Shown: in pieces, positions 11,013 through 19,262 of the stretch
Position numbering within the stretch: the stretch's first letter is position 1
Layout of the letters: the number at the start of each line of letters is the position of its first letter
DNA from: Prevotella sp. S7-1-8
GTDB lineage: Bacteria; Bacteroidota; Bacteroidia; Bacteroidales; Bacteroidaceae
Direction of reading: 5' to 3'
DNA length: 54,113 nucleotides
NCBI RefSeq assembly: GCF_000758925.1
Contig: NZ_JRNC01000049.1
Coordinates: 1 to 54,113 of the forward strand
Translations under genes and position numbers: made by a program
Notes under the pieces: model-generated
What the model was told of the DNA's origin: nothing
What the model saw: the letters and a program-made list of their open reading frames with translations, nothing else
Database searches by the model: none

Positions 11013-12080
11013 ATGAAATCAGTTGTATGTAAAATTGTATACGGTTCCATGATATTTTTCGTCATGGGTTGTTCTCACAAAAACAAGCAAATAGACAATA
11101 TTGTAAATGTCAAGACCATGACTGTTAGCAGATTGGGGATTAGTGAAAACTCCAGCTATCCAGGCACTATCGAGGAGGTCGACGGCACGTCACTTAGTTT
11201 CTCAACCGCCGGCACCATCAAGGCATTATACATTCATGAAGGCCAACAGGTGTCCGCGGGGCAAATTATCGGTGTCATCGACGCGTCCACCTCTACCAAC
11301 GCCGTAACAATGGCCAAAGCCACAACCAACCAAGCTCGCGAATCCGTTCGCCAAGCGGAGGATGCCTATAGACGCATGAAAATGCTGCACGACAACGGCT
11401 CATTGCCAGAGATTAAATGGGTTGAAGTGGAAACAAAGGTGTCACAAGCCAAACAAATGCTCACTCAAGCTCAAGCCGCGGAGCAGATAGCCCGCAAGGG
11501 ATTGAGTGACACGCGATTGAAAGCGCCTTTCAGCGGATATATCGTCGGGAAGAATGCAGAGGTGGGGCAAAATGTGATACCTGGACAGCCCATAGCCAAA
11601 TTGGTGAGGATTGACCAAGTCAAGGTTAAAATCAGCGTTCCGGAGGAAGACCTTTCACACATAAACGTTGGCCAGACAATCACTTTCAACGTGTCTTCTT
11701 TGGGTAAAGAGAATTACACCGGAAAGATTACCGAGAAGAACGTGTCTGCCGATCCCATCTCTCGTGCCTATACCGTGAAGGCCTTGGTAAACAACGCCAA
11801 CCGCAAATTGCTGCCCGGCATGGTATGCGACGCGTACATACATGACACCTCAACGCAAGCAACCGGCATCACGCTGCCTGCCAATATCATCCAGATAGAC
11901 GTTGACAACAAGCCATTTGTATGGGTGGTCGAGAAGGGAAAGGCCGTCAAACGCATGATAACGCTCGGCAACGATGCAGGCGAAAATATTGTAATTGAAA
12001 GTGGACTGAACGAAGGCGAAAAGGTTATAATAGAGGGACAGCAAAAAGTTAGCAATGGCCAAAAGGTCCGCACGCTATAA
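11013..12080 (+). CDS. RND efflux periplasmic adaptor (membrane fusion protein), lipoprotein
   Basis: Links the inner-membrane pump to the outer-membrane channel. Residues 1-20 form a lipoprotein signal ending in VMGC, so the mature protein is anchored through Cys20. The order lipoyl half (SFSTAGTIKALYIHEGQQVSAGQIIGVI), alpha-hairpin (residues ~95-155), second lipoyl half (LSDTRLKAPFSGYIVGKNAEVGQNV), then beta-barrel and membrane-proximal domain is that of the AcrA/MexA family. At 355 residues it has normal length. The pump gene begins 62 bases later and the channel gene follows, forming one operon. Substrate cannot be read from the sequence. Confidence 0.93.
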   Translation: MKSVVCKIVYGSMIFFVMGCSHKNKQIDNIVNVKTMTVSRLGISENSSYPGTIEEVDGTSLSFSTAGTIKALYIHEGQQVSAGQIIGVIDASTSTNAVTMAKATTNQARESVRQAEDAYRRMKMLHDNGSLPEIKWVEVETKVSQAKQMLTQAQAAEQIARKGLSDTRLKAPFSGYIVGKNAEVGQNVIPGQPIAKLVRIDQVKVKISVPEEDLSHINVGQTITFNVSSLGKENYTGKITEKNVSADPISRAYTVKALVNNANRKLLPGMVCDAYIHDTSTQATGITLPANIIQIDVDNKPFVWVVEKGKAVKRMITLGNDAGENIVIESGLNEGEKVIIEGQQKVSNGQKVRTL

Positions 12081-12142
12081 AACGCGTCTTCCCATACTGA
12101 GAGTTTATCCATTGGTATCAGCCAATAATTGAATTGAATACA

Positions 12143-15100
12143 ATGAGAAAGAAGAGAAACCTTATAGAATGGGCCATGCACAACCGGTCTATCGTAATAC
12201 TGGTTACGTCAGTTTTGGTAGCGTTTGGCGTTTACGCGTTCTATAAAATCAACAAAAATGAGTTCCCCGACTTCACGGTCCGGCAAGGAGTGGCCGTCGC
12301 GGTTTATCCTGGCGCATCGGTCGAAGAGATGGAGCAACAGGTCACCAAACCGTTGGAAGATTATATCTTCACATATAAAGAGGTTAAGAAAAGTAAAACC
12401 AAATCTTACACACGCAATGGCCTGGCCATCGTACAAGTAGAGTTAAACGACGACGTGGACGGAGACGTCAAGGAAAATTTCTGGAGTCGTTTCAAGCTTG
12501 GCGTTCAACAGTTCAAGCGCACTTTGCCCGCTGGAGTAGCCGCCATTATTGTCAAAGACGACTTTGGCGACGCTTCGTCACTTCTCATCACCATGGAGAG
12601 CGACGAAAAAACCTATCGTGAGCTCAACACCTACATGGACGACCTGAAATGTCGGTTGCGCGGCATTGAGAGCGTGGGGCGCATCAGTGTCACCGGTGGG
12701 CAAAAAGAACAAATTGCCATCCATGTAGATACTCGCAAGCTTTCCCAGTATGGCATTGGCCCCAACATCGTGTCGGCAGCCCTCATATCACAAGGATTCA
12801 ACACCACGGCAGGCACTCATAAAACCTCTATCTACGAGGCCCCCATCCATGTTGATCGTGCGCTCAACATGGTTAACGACGTGCGGCAAATGGTGGTTTA
12901 CTCAAGCCCGGACGGCAATGTCGTGCGCGTAAAAGACATCGCCGATGTAAAACGAGAGTACGCCGAGCCGTCAAGCTATGTCACCAATAATGGCAAAAAA
13001 TGCTTGGTGCTCAGCATCGAGGTTAAAAAGGGACGTTCCATAACCGAAATGGGTCACGCCGTCAAGGCGGAGCTTGAAAAATTTAAGAAAACCTTGCCTG
13101 ACGAAGTAACGATGTTCACCATCACCGACCAAAGCCAGGTTGTGGGCGATTCGGTTATGAATTTCCTCGCGGAGTTGCTTGTCGCCATTTGCGCCGTGGT
13201 GTTAGTTGTTATCGCGCTCATGCCTTTACGCGTGGCATTAGTGGCGGCAAGTACCATCCCCATTACGATATTCATCTCGCTTGGATTGTTCTACGCTTTT
13301 GGCATTGAGCTTAACACTGTTACGCTTGCGGCGCTTATCGTTACCCTTGGCATGATTGTAGACAACTCCATTGTCATCATTGACAACTATATGGAATTGA
13401 TGTCAGAGGGGTACACACGTTGGCAGGCATCCTTGCGGAGCGCCACACACTTCTTCAAGGCCATTCTCTCGGCCACGTTAGCCATCTCCATCACGTTCTT
13501 CCCGCTGCTGCTTACCATGACGGGCATGTTCCATGATTTCTTGCTCTTCTTCCCGTGGGGCATCTCAATCGTGCTTTTTGTCTCGCTCTTGGTGGCCGAA
13601 CTGGTAGTACCTTTCATGCAGTTCTATTTTATCAAAGAACCCATAAAAGACACTAACGATGACGGCAAGCCCAAGTTCTCGTTCCTGAACCTGATGCAGA
13701 AGTATTATGACAAAATCATTGCGGTGTGCTTCCGCCATCCAAAAACGATCATTTCCATGGGCGTTGTATCAGTCATTATTGGTGCGTTCCTGTTGACAAT
13801 ATTACCACAAAGGATGATGCCCACCGCCGAACGAAACCAATTTGCGGTGGAAATATACTTGCCTACAGGAACTCCATTGAAGAAGACCTCGCTTATTGCC
13901 GACTCACTCGAGCATATCCTGCGCGCCGACGACCGCGTGGTTTCGGTCGCCTCATTCCATGGCTGTGCATCTCCAAGATTTCAAACGGCATACGCCCCAC
14001 AATTTGGAGGTAAAAACTATGCGCAATTTATCGTCAACACCAAGGGAAACAAAGAGACACTCGGTGTCTTGGAAGATTACCGCATGAAATATACCAATGC
14101 TTTCCCGGGCGCATACGTCAGGTTTAAACAACTTAGCTATAGCAGCGAGAGCAACGCCATAGAGGTACGCCTAAGTGGTGAAAACTGGACCGAACTGAAA
14201 CGTACCGCCGACAGCGTGATGACGAAAATGCGCTCCAACAGCAACTTGATTTTATGCCGTAGTGACGTGAACGAGCCTCTGCTAACCACAAACATCAAAC
14301 TTGACGAGATGAAGTCACGACGCCTTGGTCTTACCAACGCCATGGTAGAGCTACAGATTGCCGGCAGATACCAAAGCGACGGAATACCCGTCGCGACAGT
14401 GTGGGATGGCGACTACGGCATTCCCGTGACATTAAAATCCAACAAGGCCGACCGCGCCACATTGTCCGACATCGCCGACGAACCTGTCGCCGTGGCAGGA
14501 GGAATCACCTCAGTGCCACTGAGACAAATAGCCACGGTGTCTAACAAATGGGAGGACGGCCAAATATGTCATCGCAATGGCATACGCACCATCACTTTGA
14601 TGGCTGACGTAGTCGATGGCGTCAATGTCATCGAGGTAACGTCGGCGCTGCAAAAGGCTATCAAACAAGAAGACTTGCCCAAAGACATATCTGTGGATTG
14701 GGGAGGCGAATACGAGGTGGCCAACGAGGCCAATCCGCAGATCATAAAAGGTTTAGCCATTAGCATTGTCATTATTTTCTTCTTGATGCTGGGACATTTC
14801 AAACGAATATCCACAGCCATATTATTGCTCGTGTCGCTATCATTGGTACTCTTAGGCACCGCCATGGGCGTACTCATACCGGGAAGTCCTTTCTCGCTGA
14901 CCTGTTATCTTGGCATCATATCGCTCATGGGTATATTGGTTCGCAACGTCATCATCATGTACGATTATGCCGAGGAACTTAGATTGACATCGCGTCCACA
15001 AGAAGAACTGGACGCCAACCCTGCCCTGCCCGCTCATTATACCGCGCGCGAAGCAATCTATCTCAGTGCCCAACGGCGCATGCGCCCCATCTTCCTCACG

Positions 15101-15298
15101 TCGGCGGCCGCCTCGGTGGGTGTCATACCAATGATACTTAGCGGCTCTGGACTGTGGACACCTATGGGAAACGTTATATTCTATGGCACCATCATCACCA
15201 TGATACTCATTCTCACGGTCATGCCCGTTGCGTATTGGCTGTTGATGAGGGGCACCGACGAGAAAAGACAAAAAAGTATTGACTTGGAAAACAATTAA
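12143..15298 (+). CDS. RND-family efflux pump, inner-membrane transporter
   Basis: Proton-driven exporter of the AcrB/MexB superfamily. The protein (about 1051 residues) shows the family's duplicated plan: a membrane helix near residues 15-35, a large periplasmic loop, a helix bundle at ~340-540, a second helix and loop, and a last bundle at ~860-1030. The proton-relay helix reads GMIVDNSIVIID, with Asp-Asn where Gram-negative pumps often have Asp-Asp; I see this as a variant, not as loss of function. The frame can be extended to a TTG at 12134, but the ATG at 12143 (MRKKRNLIEWAMHN) is the natural start. It overlaps nothing and is followed after 4 bases by the channel gene. Confidence 0.95.
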   Translation: MRKKRNLIEWAMHNRSIVILVTSVLVAFGVYAFYKINKNEFPDFTVRQGVAVAVYPGASVEEMEQQVTKPLEDYIFTYKEVKKSKTKSYTRNGLAIVQVELNDDVDGDVKENFWSRFKLGVQQFKRTLPAGVAAIIVKDDFGDASSLLITMESDEKTYRELNTYMDDLKCRLRGIESVGRISVTGGQKEQIAIHVDTRKLSQYGIGPNIVSAALISQGFNTTAGTHKTSIYEAPIHVDRALNMVNDVRQMVVYSSPDGNVVRVKDIADVKREYAEPSSYVTNNGKKCLVLSIEVKKGRSITEMGHAVKAELEKFKKTLPDEVTMFTITDQSQVVGDSVMNFLAELLVAICAVVLVVIALMPLRVALVAASTIPITIFISLGLFYAFGIELNTVTLAALIVTLGMIVDNSIVIIDNYMELMSEGYTRWQASLRSATHFFKAILSATLAISITFFPLLLTMTGMFHDFLLFFPWGISIVLFVSLLVAELVVPFMQFYFIKEPIKDTNDDGKPKFSFLNLMQKYYDKIIAVCFRHPKTIISMGVVSVIIGAFLLTILPQRMMPTAERNQFAVEIYLPTGTPLKKTSLIADSLEHILRADDRVVSVASFHGCASPRFQTAYAPQFGGKNYAQFIVNTKGNKETLGVLEDYRMKYTNAFPGAYVRFKQLSYSSESNAIEVRLSGENWTELKRTADSVMTKMRSNSNLILCRSDVNEPLLTTNIKLDEMKSRRLGLTNAMVELQIAGRYQSDGIPVATVWDGDYGIPVTLKSNKADRATLSDIADEPVAVAGGITSVPLRQIATVSNKWEDGQICHRNGIRTITLMADVVDGVNVIEVTSALQKAIKQEDLPKDISVDWGGEYEVANEANPQIIKGLAISIVIIFFLMLGHFKRISTAILLLVSLSLVLLGTAMGVLIPGSPFSLTCYLGIISLMGILVRNVIIMYDYAEELRLTSRPQEELDANPALPAHYTAREAIYLSAQRRMRPIFLTSAAASVGVIPMILSGSGLWTPMGNVIFYGTIITMILILTVMPVAYWLLMRGTDEKRQKSIDLENN

Positions 15299-15302
15299 AA
15301 AG

Positions 15303-16643
15303 ATGAAAAGACATTATATGATAGCGTTGTGCCTTGCCCTGCCACTCATGGGCATGGCGCAGAAGCGACTTTCGCTCGAGGAGGTCAAGAAAATGGCCCT
15401 TGAAAACAACATCGGGATACGTTCCGCAAAAAATGCCGTGGCTCAAGCGCGAGAGCGAACGCAAGAGGCTTTCACACTATTCTTCCCCAAAGTGAGTGCT
15501 TTTGGCTTGGCGTATCAAGCCAATCGAGGCGTCTTTCAAGAGGATTTCCATGTGAAAGACTACATCACGCCAGCCATCGCCAAACTGATACCGTCACCGG
15601 TAGCCAGCGTGTTACCCGAGACATTCTCTTACAGTATGATGGAACATGGATTGATTGGTGGCGTCACGGCCATCCAGCCTGTGTTTGCCGGTGGGCAGAT
15701 TGTCAACGGCAACAAACTGGCCAAAGTGGGCGAGGACGTCGCGCTGCTGAAAAAAGAGACATCGGCAAACACCGTGGAGCTGACCGCGGAAAAGTACTTT
15801 TGGCAAGTGGTGTCACTCAAAGAAAAGCAAAAAACGATAGATGCGGTAATTGACATGCTTAAGAACATAGAGAAAGATGCCGACATGGCCGTGAAAGCTG
15901 GCGTGGCCATGCGCAACGACTTGCTCGCGGTGCAACTGAAGCAAAACGAGATGGAGAGTGCGCGCGTCAAGTTAAGCAACGGCCTGAAACTCTCGCAAAG
16001 GGTGCTGGCACAGTATATTGGCATGCAAGGACAAACTGTCGATGTCGTCGCGGAGATAGATGTTAAGCGATTGCCCGACTACCAAGAGGATGCCATCGAC
16101 CCCAACACGGCCATTGCCGCGACACCCGAATACAAACTCTTGCAAAAGAATGTCGAGGCCAAAACCCTACAACGCAAGATGGAAACCGGCAAGCGCATGC
16201 CTGCCGTAGGTGTTGGCGCCAACTACAACTACTACGATTTCGGAAGTCATTTATACAACAATTTCGGAATGGTATTTGCCACCGTCACCATACCTATATC
16301 AGACTGGTGGGGAGGCTCGCACGCCATCAAACGCAAGAGATTGGCCGAACAAAACGCGCGCGAACAGTTGGAGGACAACGCCCAACTGTTAAAGATACGC
16401 ATCCAGAAGAATCGTGATGACATGGACGACGCTTACAAGCAGCTGCTATTAGCTCGCAAAGGCATTGAGCAGAGCGAGAAAAACCTACGGCTAAACAACG
16501 ACTTCTATCACGCCGGAACTTCCACCATCAACACATTGTTAGATGCCCAGCAAAAATATCAGCAATGCAGGGATCGCTATGTTGACGCCTACGCTCAGTT
16601 GCAAACAAAAATCTTGGAATACAAACAGAGCGTTGGATGGTAG
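15303..16643 (+). CDS. TolC-family outer-membrane efflux channel
   Basis: Outer-membrane exit duct of the tripartite pump. A signal peptide occupies about residues 1-20 (MKRHYMIALCLALPLMGMAQ). The mature part has the two repeated long-helix regions of TolC/OprM proteins (residues ~25-240 and ~250-445), rich in Ala, Gln and charged residues, with LDAQQKYQQCRDRYVDAYAQL typical for the last helix. The ATG at 15303 is preferred to an upstream TTG at 15279, because the signal peptide then begins directly. No lipoprotein cysteine is present. It closes the adaptor-pump-channel operon, and a hairpin terminator follows at 16818. Confidence 0.92.
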   Translation: MKRHYMIALCLALPLMGMAQKRLSLEEVKKMALENNIGIRSAKNAVAQARERTQEAFTLFFPKVSAFGLAYQANRGVFQEDFHVKDYITPAIAKLIPSPVASVLPETFSYSMMEHGLIGGVTAIQPVFAGGQIVNGNKLAKVGEDVALLKKETSANTVELTAEKYFWQVVSLKEKQKTIDAVIDMLKNIEKDADMAVKAGVAMRNDLLAVQLKQNEMESARVKLSNGLKLSQRVLAQYIGMQGQTVDVVAEIDVKRLPDYQEDAIDPNTAIAATPEYKLLQKNVEAKTLQRKMETGKRMPAVGVGANYNYYDFGSHLYNNFGMVFATVTIPISDWWGGSHAIKRKRLAEQNAREQLEDNAQLLKIRIQKNRDDMDDAYKQLLLARKGIEQSEKNLRLNNDFYHAGTSTINTLLDAQQKYQQCRDRYVDAYAQLQTKILEYKQSVGW

Positions 16644-16817
16644 CGCCGCCACGCTCGCGCTTGACTTTTCCACGTATGAAAAGGGAAGTCTCAAAGATAA
16701 GCGGACCTTTGTTTTCATTTTCTTTAATAATCACAAAAGGTCATCAGAGAATATTTCTTATTGTGGTATTCCTTGAAAACAATCTGCCACATGCCATGCT
16801 CGCTGGAGCAAAAGTTG

Positions 16818-16839
16818 AGGGTCTTCGCAGGAAGACCCT
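16818..16839. terminator. Bidirectional terminator between the efflux operon and maf
   Basis: A stem of 9 base pairs (16818-16826 with 16831-16839) closes a four-base loop. It is followed on the plus strand by a T-rich run and lies directly at the 3' end of maf on the minus strand, so it can end both convergent transcripts. Confidence 0.75.
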
Positions 16840-17400
16840 TTATTTCAACATGTTCAGTTCCTCGTACAAACGCTGAACAGGTAATCCCATCACGTTAAAA
16901 TAGCTGCCGTTAATGCCCGTGACACCTATATAGCCTATCCATTCTTGTATGCCATAAGCGCCAGCCTTGTCATAAGGTTTATACCGGGCAATGTAGAAAT
17001 CTATCTCCGCGTCTGTCAATTTCTTAAAAGTCACCTTCGTTGCCACCGAGAAGACTCGTCGATCTTCTGCCGTGGTGAGACATACTCCGGTTATCACTTG
17101 GTGATCTCTTCCGCTCAATTTGTGCAACATGCGTCTTGCGTCATCGGCGTCACAAGGTTTACCGAGCACCTCGTCATCTACCACCACCACCGTATCCGCG
17201 GTCAAAAGTATTTCGTCATCACCGACACTATAGGCATCAGCTTTTTCTTTAGCGATGTATTGTGGAATTTCTTGCGCCGACAAATTGTCAGGATAACCCT
17301 CGGCAATCCCGCCAATAACCCTTACCTCAAAATCACAACCCAAACCAGCCAGCAATTCACGTCTACGGGGCGAATTGCTCGCAAGCACAATTTTCTTCAT
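16840..17400 (-). CDS. maf: Maf/YhdE-family nucleoside triphosphate pyrophosphatase
   Basis: House-cleaning enzyme that hydrolyses dTTP/UTP or modified nucleotides to the monophosphate. The N-terminal ASNSPRRRELL (residues 7-17) is the Maf signature; TADTVVVVDDEVLGKP follows near residue 68 with the catalytic aspartate; and AGAYGIQEWIGYI near 150 is typical of the dTTPase subgroup. Length from the ATG at 17400 is 186 residues, as usual; the longer frame begins with TTG three codons upstream. It lies 18 bases after the KdsC-like gene and probably shares its transcript. Confidence 0.93.
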   Translation of the reverse strand: MKKIVLASNSPRRRELLAGLGCDFEVRVIGGIAEGYPDNLSAQEIPQYIAKEKADAYSVGDDEILLTADTVVVVDDEVLGKPCDADDARRMLHKLSGRDHQVITGVCLTTAEDRRVFSVATKVTFKKLTDAEIDFYIARYKPYDKAGAYGIQEWIGYIGVTGINGSYFNVMGLPVQRLYEELNMLK

Positions 17401-17418
17401 TTCTTGCAATATTAAAAA

Positions 17419-17937
17419 CTACCAACCGAAAGCCTTGGCCGAGCTCAACCACAAACCTTGCGCCCGCAACACTTGTTCCAACACGTCTCGCACGCACCCC
17501 ATTCCGCCTCTTTTTTGAGAGACGTAAAGAGACACCGCCTTTATCTCCGCGCAGGCGTCCATCGGACAACAAGGGCATCCCACGCGTTTCATGACCTCGT
17601 AATCGGGTATGTCATCGCCCATATAGATTATCTCATCATCATGCAACCCATACTCCTTTAAAAAACTTTCGTAGGTGTCTATCTTCACCGCGCATTTGGT
17701 ATAGATATCTTCTATGCCAAGGTAATTGTACCTTTTAAAAATAGAATCAGCATGACCACCTGTCATTATAGCGATGCGCAAGCCCATTTTCGCCGCCAAC
17801 TGGAGCGCGTATCCATCCTTGATATTGATGGTGCGCGCGGGCATCCCCTCCGCGTCCATACCAATGGTTTCTGCGGAAAGCACGCCGTCCACGTCAAGAA
17901 TGACCGCTTTTATCTTCCCAAGCTCATAATTAATCAT
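17419..17937 (-). CDS. kdsC: KdsC-like HAD phosphatase (3-deoxy-manno-octulosonate-8-phosphate phosphatase family)
   Basis: Small HAD-superfamily enzyme of 172 residues without a cap domain, the form that works as a tetramer in KDO synthesis for lipopolysaccharide. The nucleophile motif DVDGVLS has Asp15 and Asp17, motif II is IMTGG near residue 60, and YMGDDIPDYEVMKRVG near residues 107-122 carries the metal-binding aspartates. Pairing of a KdsC-like phosphatase with maf is common in Bacteroidota. A broader sugar-phosphate phosphatase activity is possible. Confidence 0.85.
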   Translation of the reverse strand: MINYELGKIKAVILDVDGVLSAETIGMDAEGMPARTINIKDGYALQLAAKMGLRIAIMTGGHADSIFKRYNYLGIEDIYTKCAVKIDTYESFLKEYGLHDDEIIYMGDDIPDYEVMKRVGCPCCPMDACAEIKAVSLYVSQKRGGMGCVRDVLEQVLRAQGLWLSSAKAFGW

Positions 17938-18012
17938 TTGCTTAAATATAATAGATTACAAGGTTGTCCGTCCGCTCAATTCCCATGGGCGGCATGGCCT
18001 GTTTTTCTTTTT

Positions 18013-18038
18013 CGTTGGCAGAGCGATCTCTGCCAGCG
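18013..18038. other. Strong hairpin between divergent genes
   Basis: Arms 18013-18023 and 18028-18038 pair over 11 positions (one G-T) around a four-base loop, in the 275-base gap between the divergent kdsC-like and GNAT genes. No T run follows on the plus strand, and on the minus strand an A-rich run follows, so it does not look like a terminator for either neighbour. Its role is unknown. Confidence 0.5.
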
Positions 18039-18179
18039 ACACAAGTTGCCGCGACAATTTTGTCACCGTGGCGCGAGACACCGCCGTCATATCCTGCCCA
18101 AGCTCAACCCGCGATTTGATATTTCCAAGGCATGTCTCGCTTTATGTGCAAAGTTAACAAAAAGATTGCGTATAAGCGC

Positions 18180-18208
18180 TTGAATGTTACAGTTTTTTCT
18201 TATCTTTG
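18180..18208 (+). promoter_or_regulatory. Promoter of the GNAT-like gene, leaving almost no leader
   Basis: TTG at 18180-18182 and TATCTTTG at 18201-18208 are 18 bases apart and fit the Bacteroidota -33/-7 pattern. The ATG at 18213 is only 4 bases beyond the -7 box, so the transcript should start at or next to the start codon. Confidence 0.65.
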
Positions 18209-18212
18209 CCGT

Positions 18213-19190
18213 ATGGCAACCTACCAAACACGGCTATACACCTCTGGTGAGAAGTTGCCCCGGCTAAACAGCCGCAACTTCTTCCACAGTCCTGAGCTTT
18301 TTCACATTATTGAGAAGACGCCCGGGCAAAAGCCCTATATGGTCGTGGCCACGAACGCCACAGGTCAAGTCGCGGGGCACGTTTTGGCCATTATCAGGCG
18401 GCGAGGTTCTTTAATGCCTCCCATGTTATACACCCAAGGACGCGTCTTTGGAGAAGGAGAATATGCGGACGATGTCGATCAGGAGGAGGTTTTTGGCGTG
18501 TTGCTAAGAACGCTCACCCGGAAATTGCGTCGCGAGCTGTGCTTCTACATAGAGTTCAGCCATCTTTCGCGCAAGATGTTTGGTTACCGTTATTTTCGTC
18601 AAAACACTTACTTTCCCGTCAGATGGCAAGAAGTGCACAACTCGCTGCACTCAAAAACGCCTATAGAGCGTATCAGCAAGAAAACCTTGGCGCGCGTCAA
18701 CCACGCGTACGCCATGGGCGTAACCACGCGCGAGGCGGCGAACGTGGACGAGGCGAGACGCCTCCACAAGCTCATACACGATTTCTATCGCTTCAAGCCG
18801 CGACGCCTTATCCCGCCTGAAAAGCAGTTTGTCGAATTTTTCAAATCTGACAACGCGCGCCTCTTCGTCACCTTATACAAAGGCAAAATCATTGGTGGAT
18901 GTGTTTGCGCTTACTCTGAGGGCAATGCGTTCTTGTGGTACCTTGCGTCCAAACGGAAACGCTACGCCTACCTCCATCCCAACACGATGACCATTTGGCA
19001 GGCCATCAATCATGCTTGGGAGAATAATTATGCCCATTTCTACTTCCTTGACGTAGGCTTGCCTTATCCCCAAAGCCCGCTTCGCGATTTTATTCTTCGT
19101 TTCGGCGGCAAGCCCGTATCCAACTACAGATGGTTCCGTTTTTCCATCAGTTTCATTAACAAGATTATCGCTTGGCGCTATCAAGAATGA
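18213..19190 (+). CDS. GNAT/FemAB-like acyltransferase-fold protein
   Basis: About 325 residues. The C-terminal half has the features of a GNAT (Acetyltransf_6/BioF2-like) domain: ARLFVTLYKGKIIGGCVCAY, then AFLWYLASKRKRYAYLHPN, then the helix before AHFYFLDVGLPYP. The N-terminal half resembles the first domain of FemAB-type enzymes, which transfer amino acids or acyl groups onto cell-wall or lipid acceptors. Substrate is unknown. The frame is open back to 18132, but the -7 box at 18201 places transcription start after that, so the ATG at 18213 (MATYQTRLYTSGE) is chosen. It lies 72 bases upstream of a TonB-dependent receptor on the same strand and may be cotranscribed. Confidence 0.8.
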   Translation: MATYQTRLYTSGEKLPRLNSRNFFHSPELFHIIEKTPGQKPYMVVATNATGQVAGHVLAIIRRRGSLMPPMLYTQGRVFGEGEYADDVDQEEVFGVLLRTLTRKLRRELCFYIEFSHLSRKMFGYRYFRQNTYFPVRWQEVHNSLHSKTPIERISKKTLARVNHAYAMGVTTREAANVDEARRLHKLIHDFYRFKPRRLIPPEKQFVEFFKSDNARLFVTLYKGKIIGGCVCAYSEGNAFLWYLASKRKRYAYLHPNTMTIWQAINHAWENNYAHFYFLDVGLPYPQSPLRDFILRFGGKPVSNYRWFRFSISFINKIIAWRYQE

Positions 19191-19262
19191 CGGCGATCCA
19201 CCACGTGGATTATCTTTTGCCATGAAGCAATAATCGTAAAAAAACGTCGTTATTGTATCATC

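Noticed and set aside
12143..15298. RND pump as inactive because the proton-relay helix reads Asp-Asn
   Set aside because: Asp-Asn is a common variant in functional relatives; the rest of the protein is complete.
18013..18038. Hairpin as terminator of the kdsC-like or GNAT gene
   Set aside because: It lies between the 5' ends of divergent genes and has no T run in the needed place.
18132..18212. N-terminal extension of the GNAT-like gene
   Set aside because: It would span the promoter, including the -7 box at 18201-18208; the downstream ATG matches the protein start.
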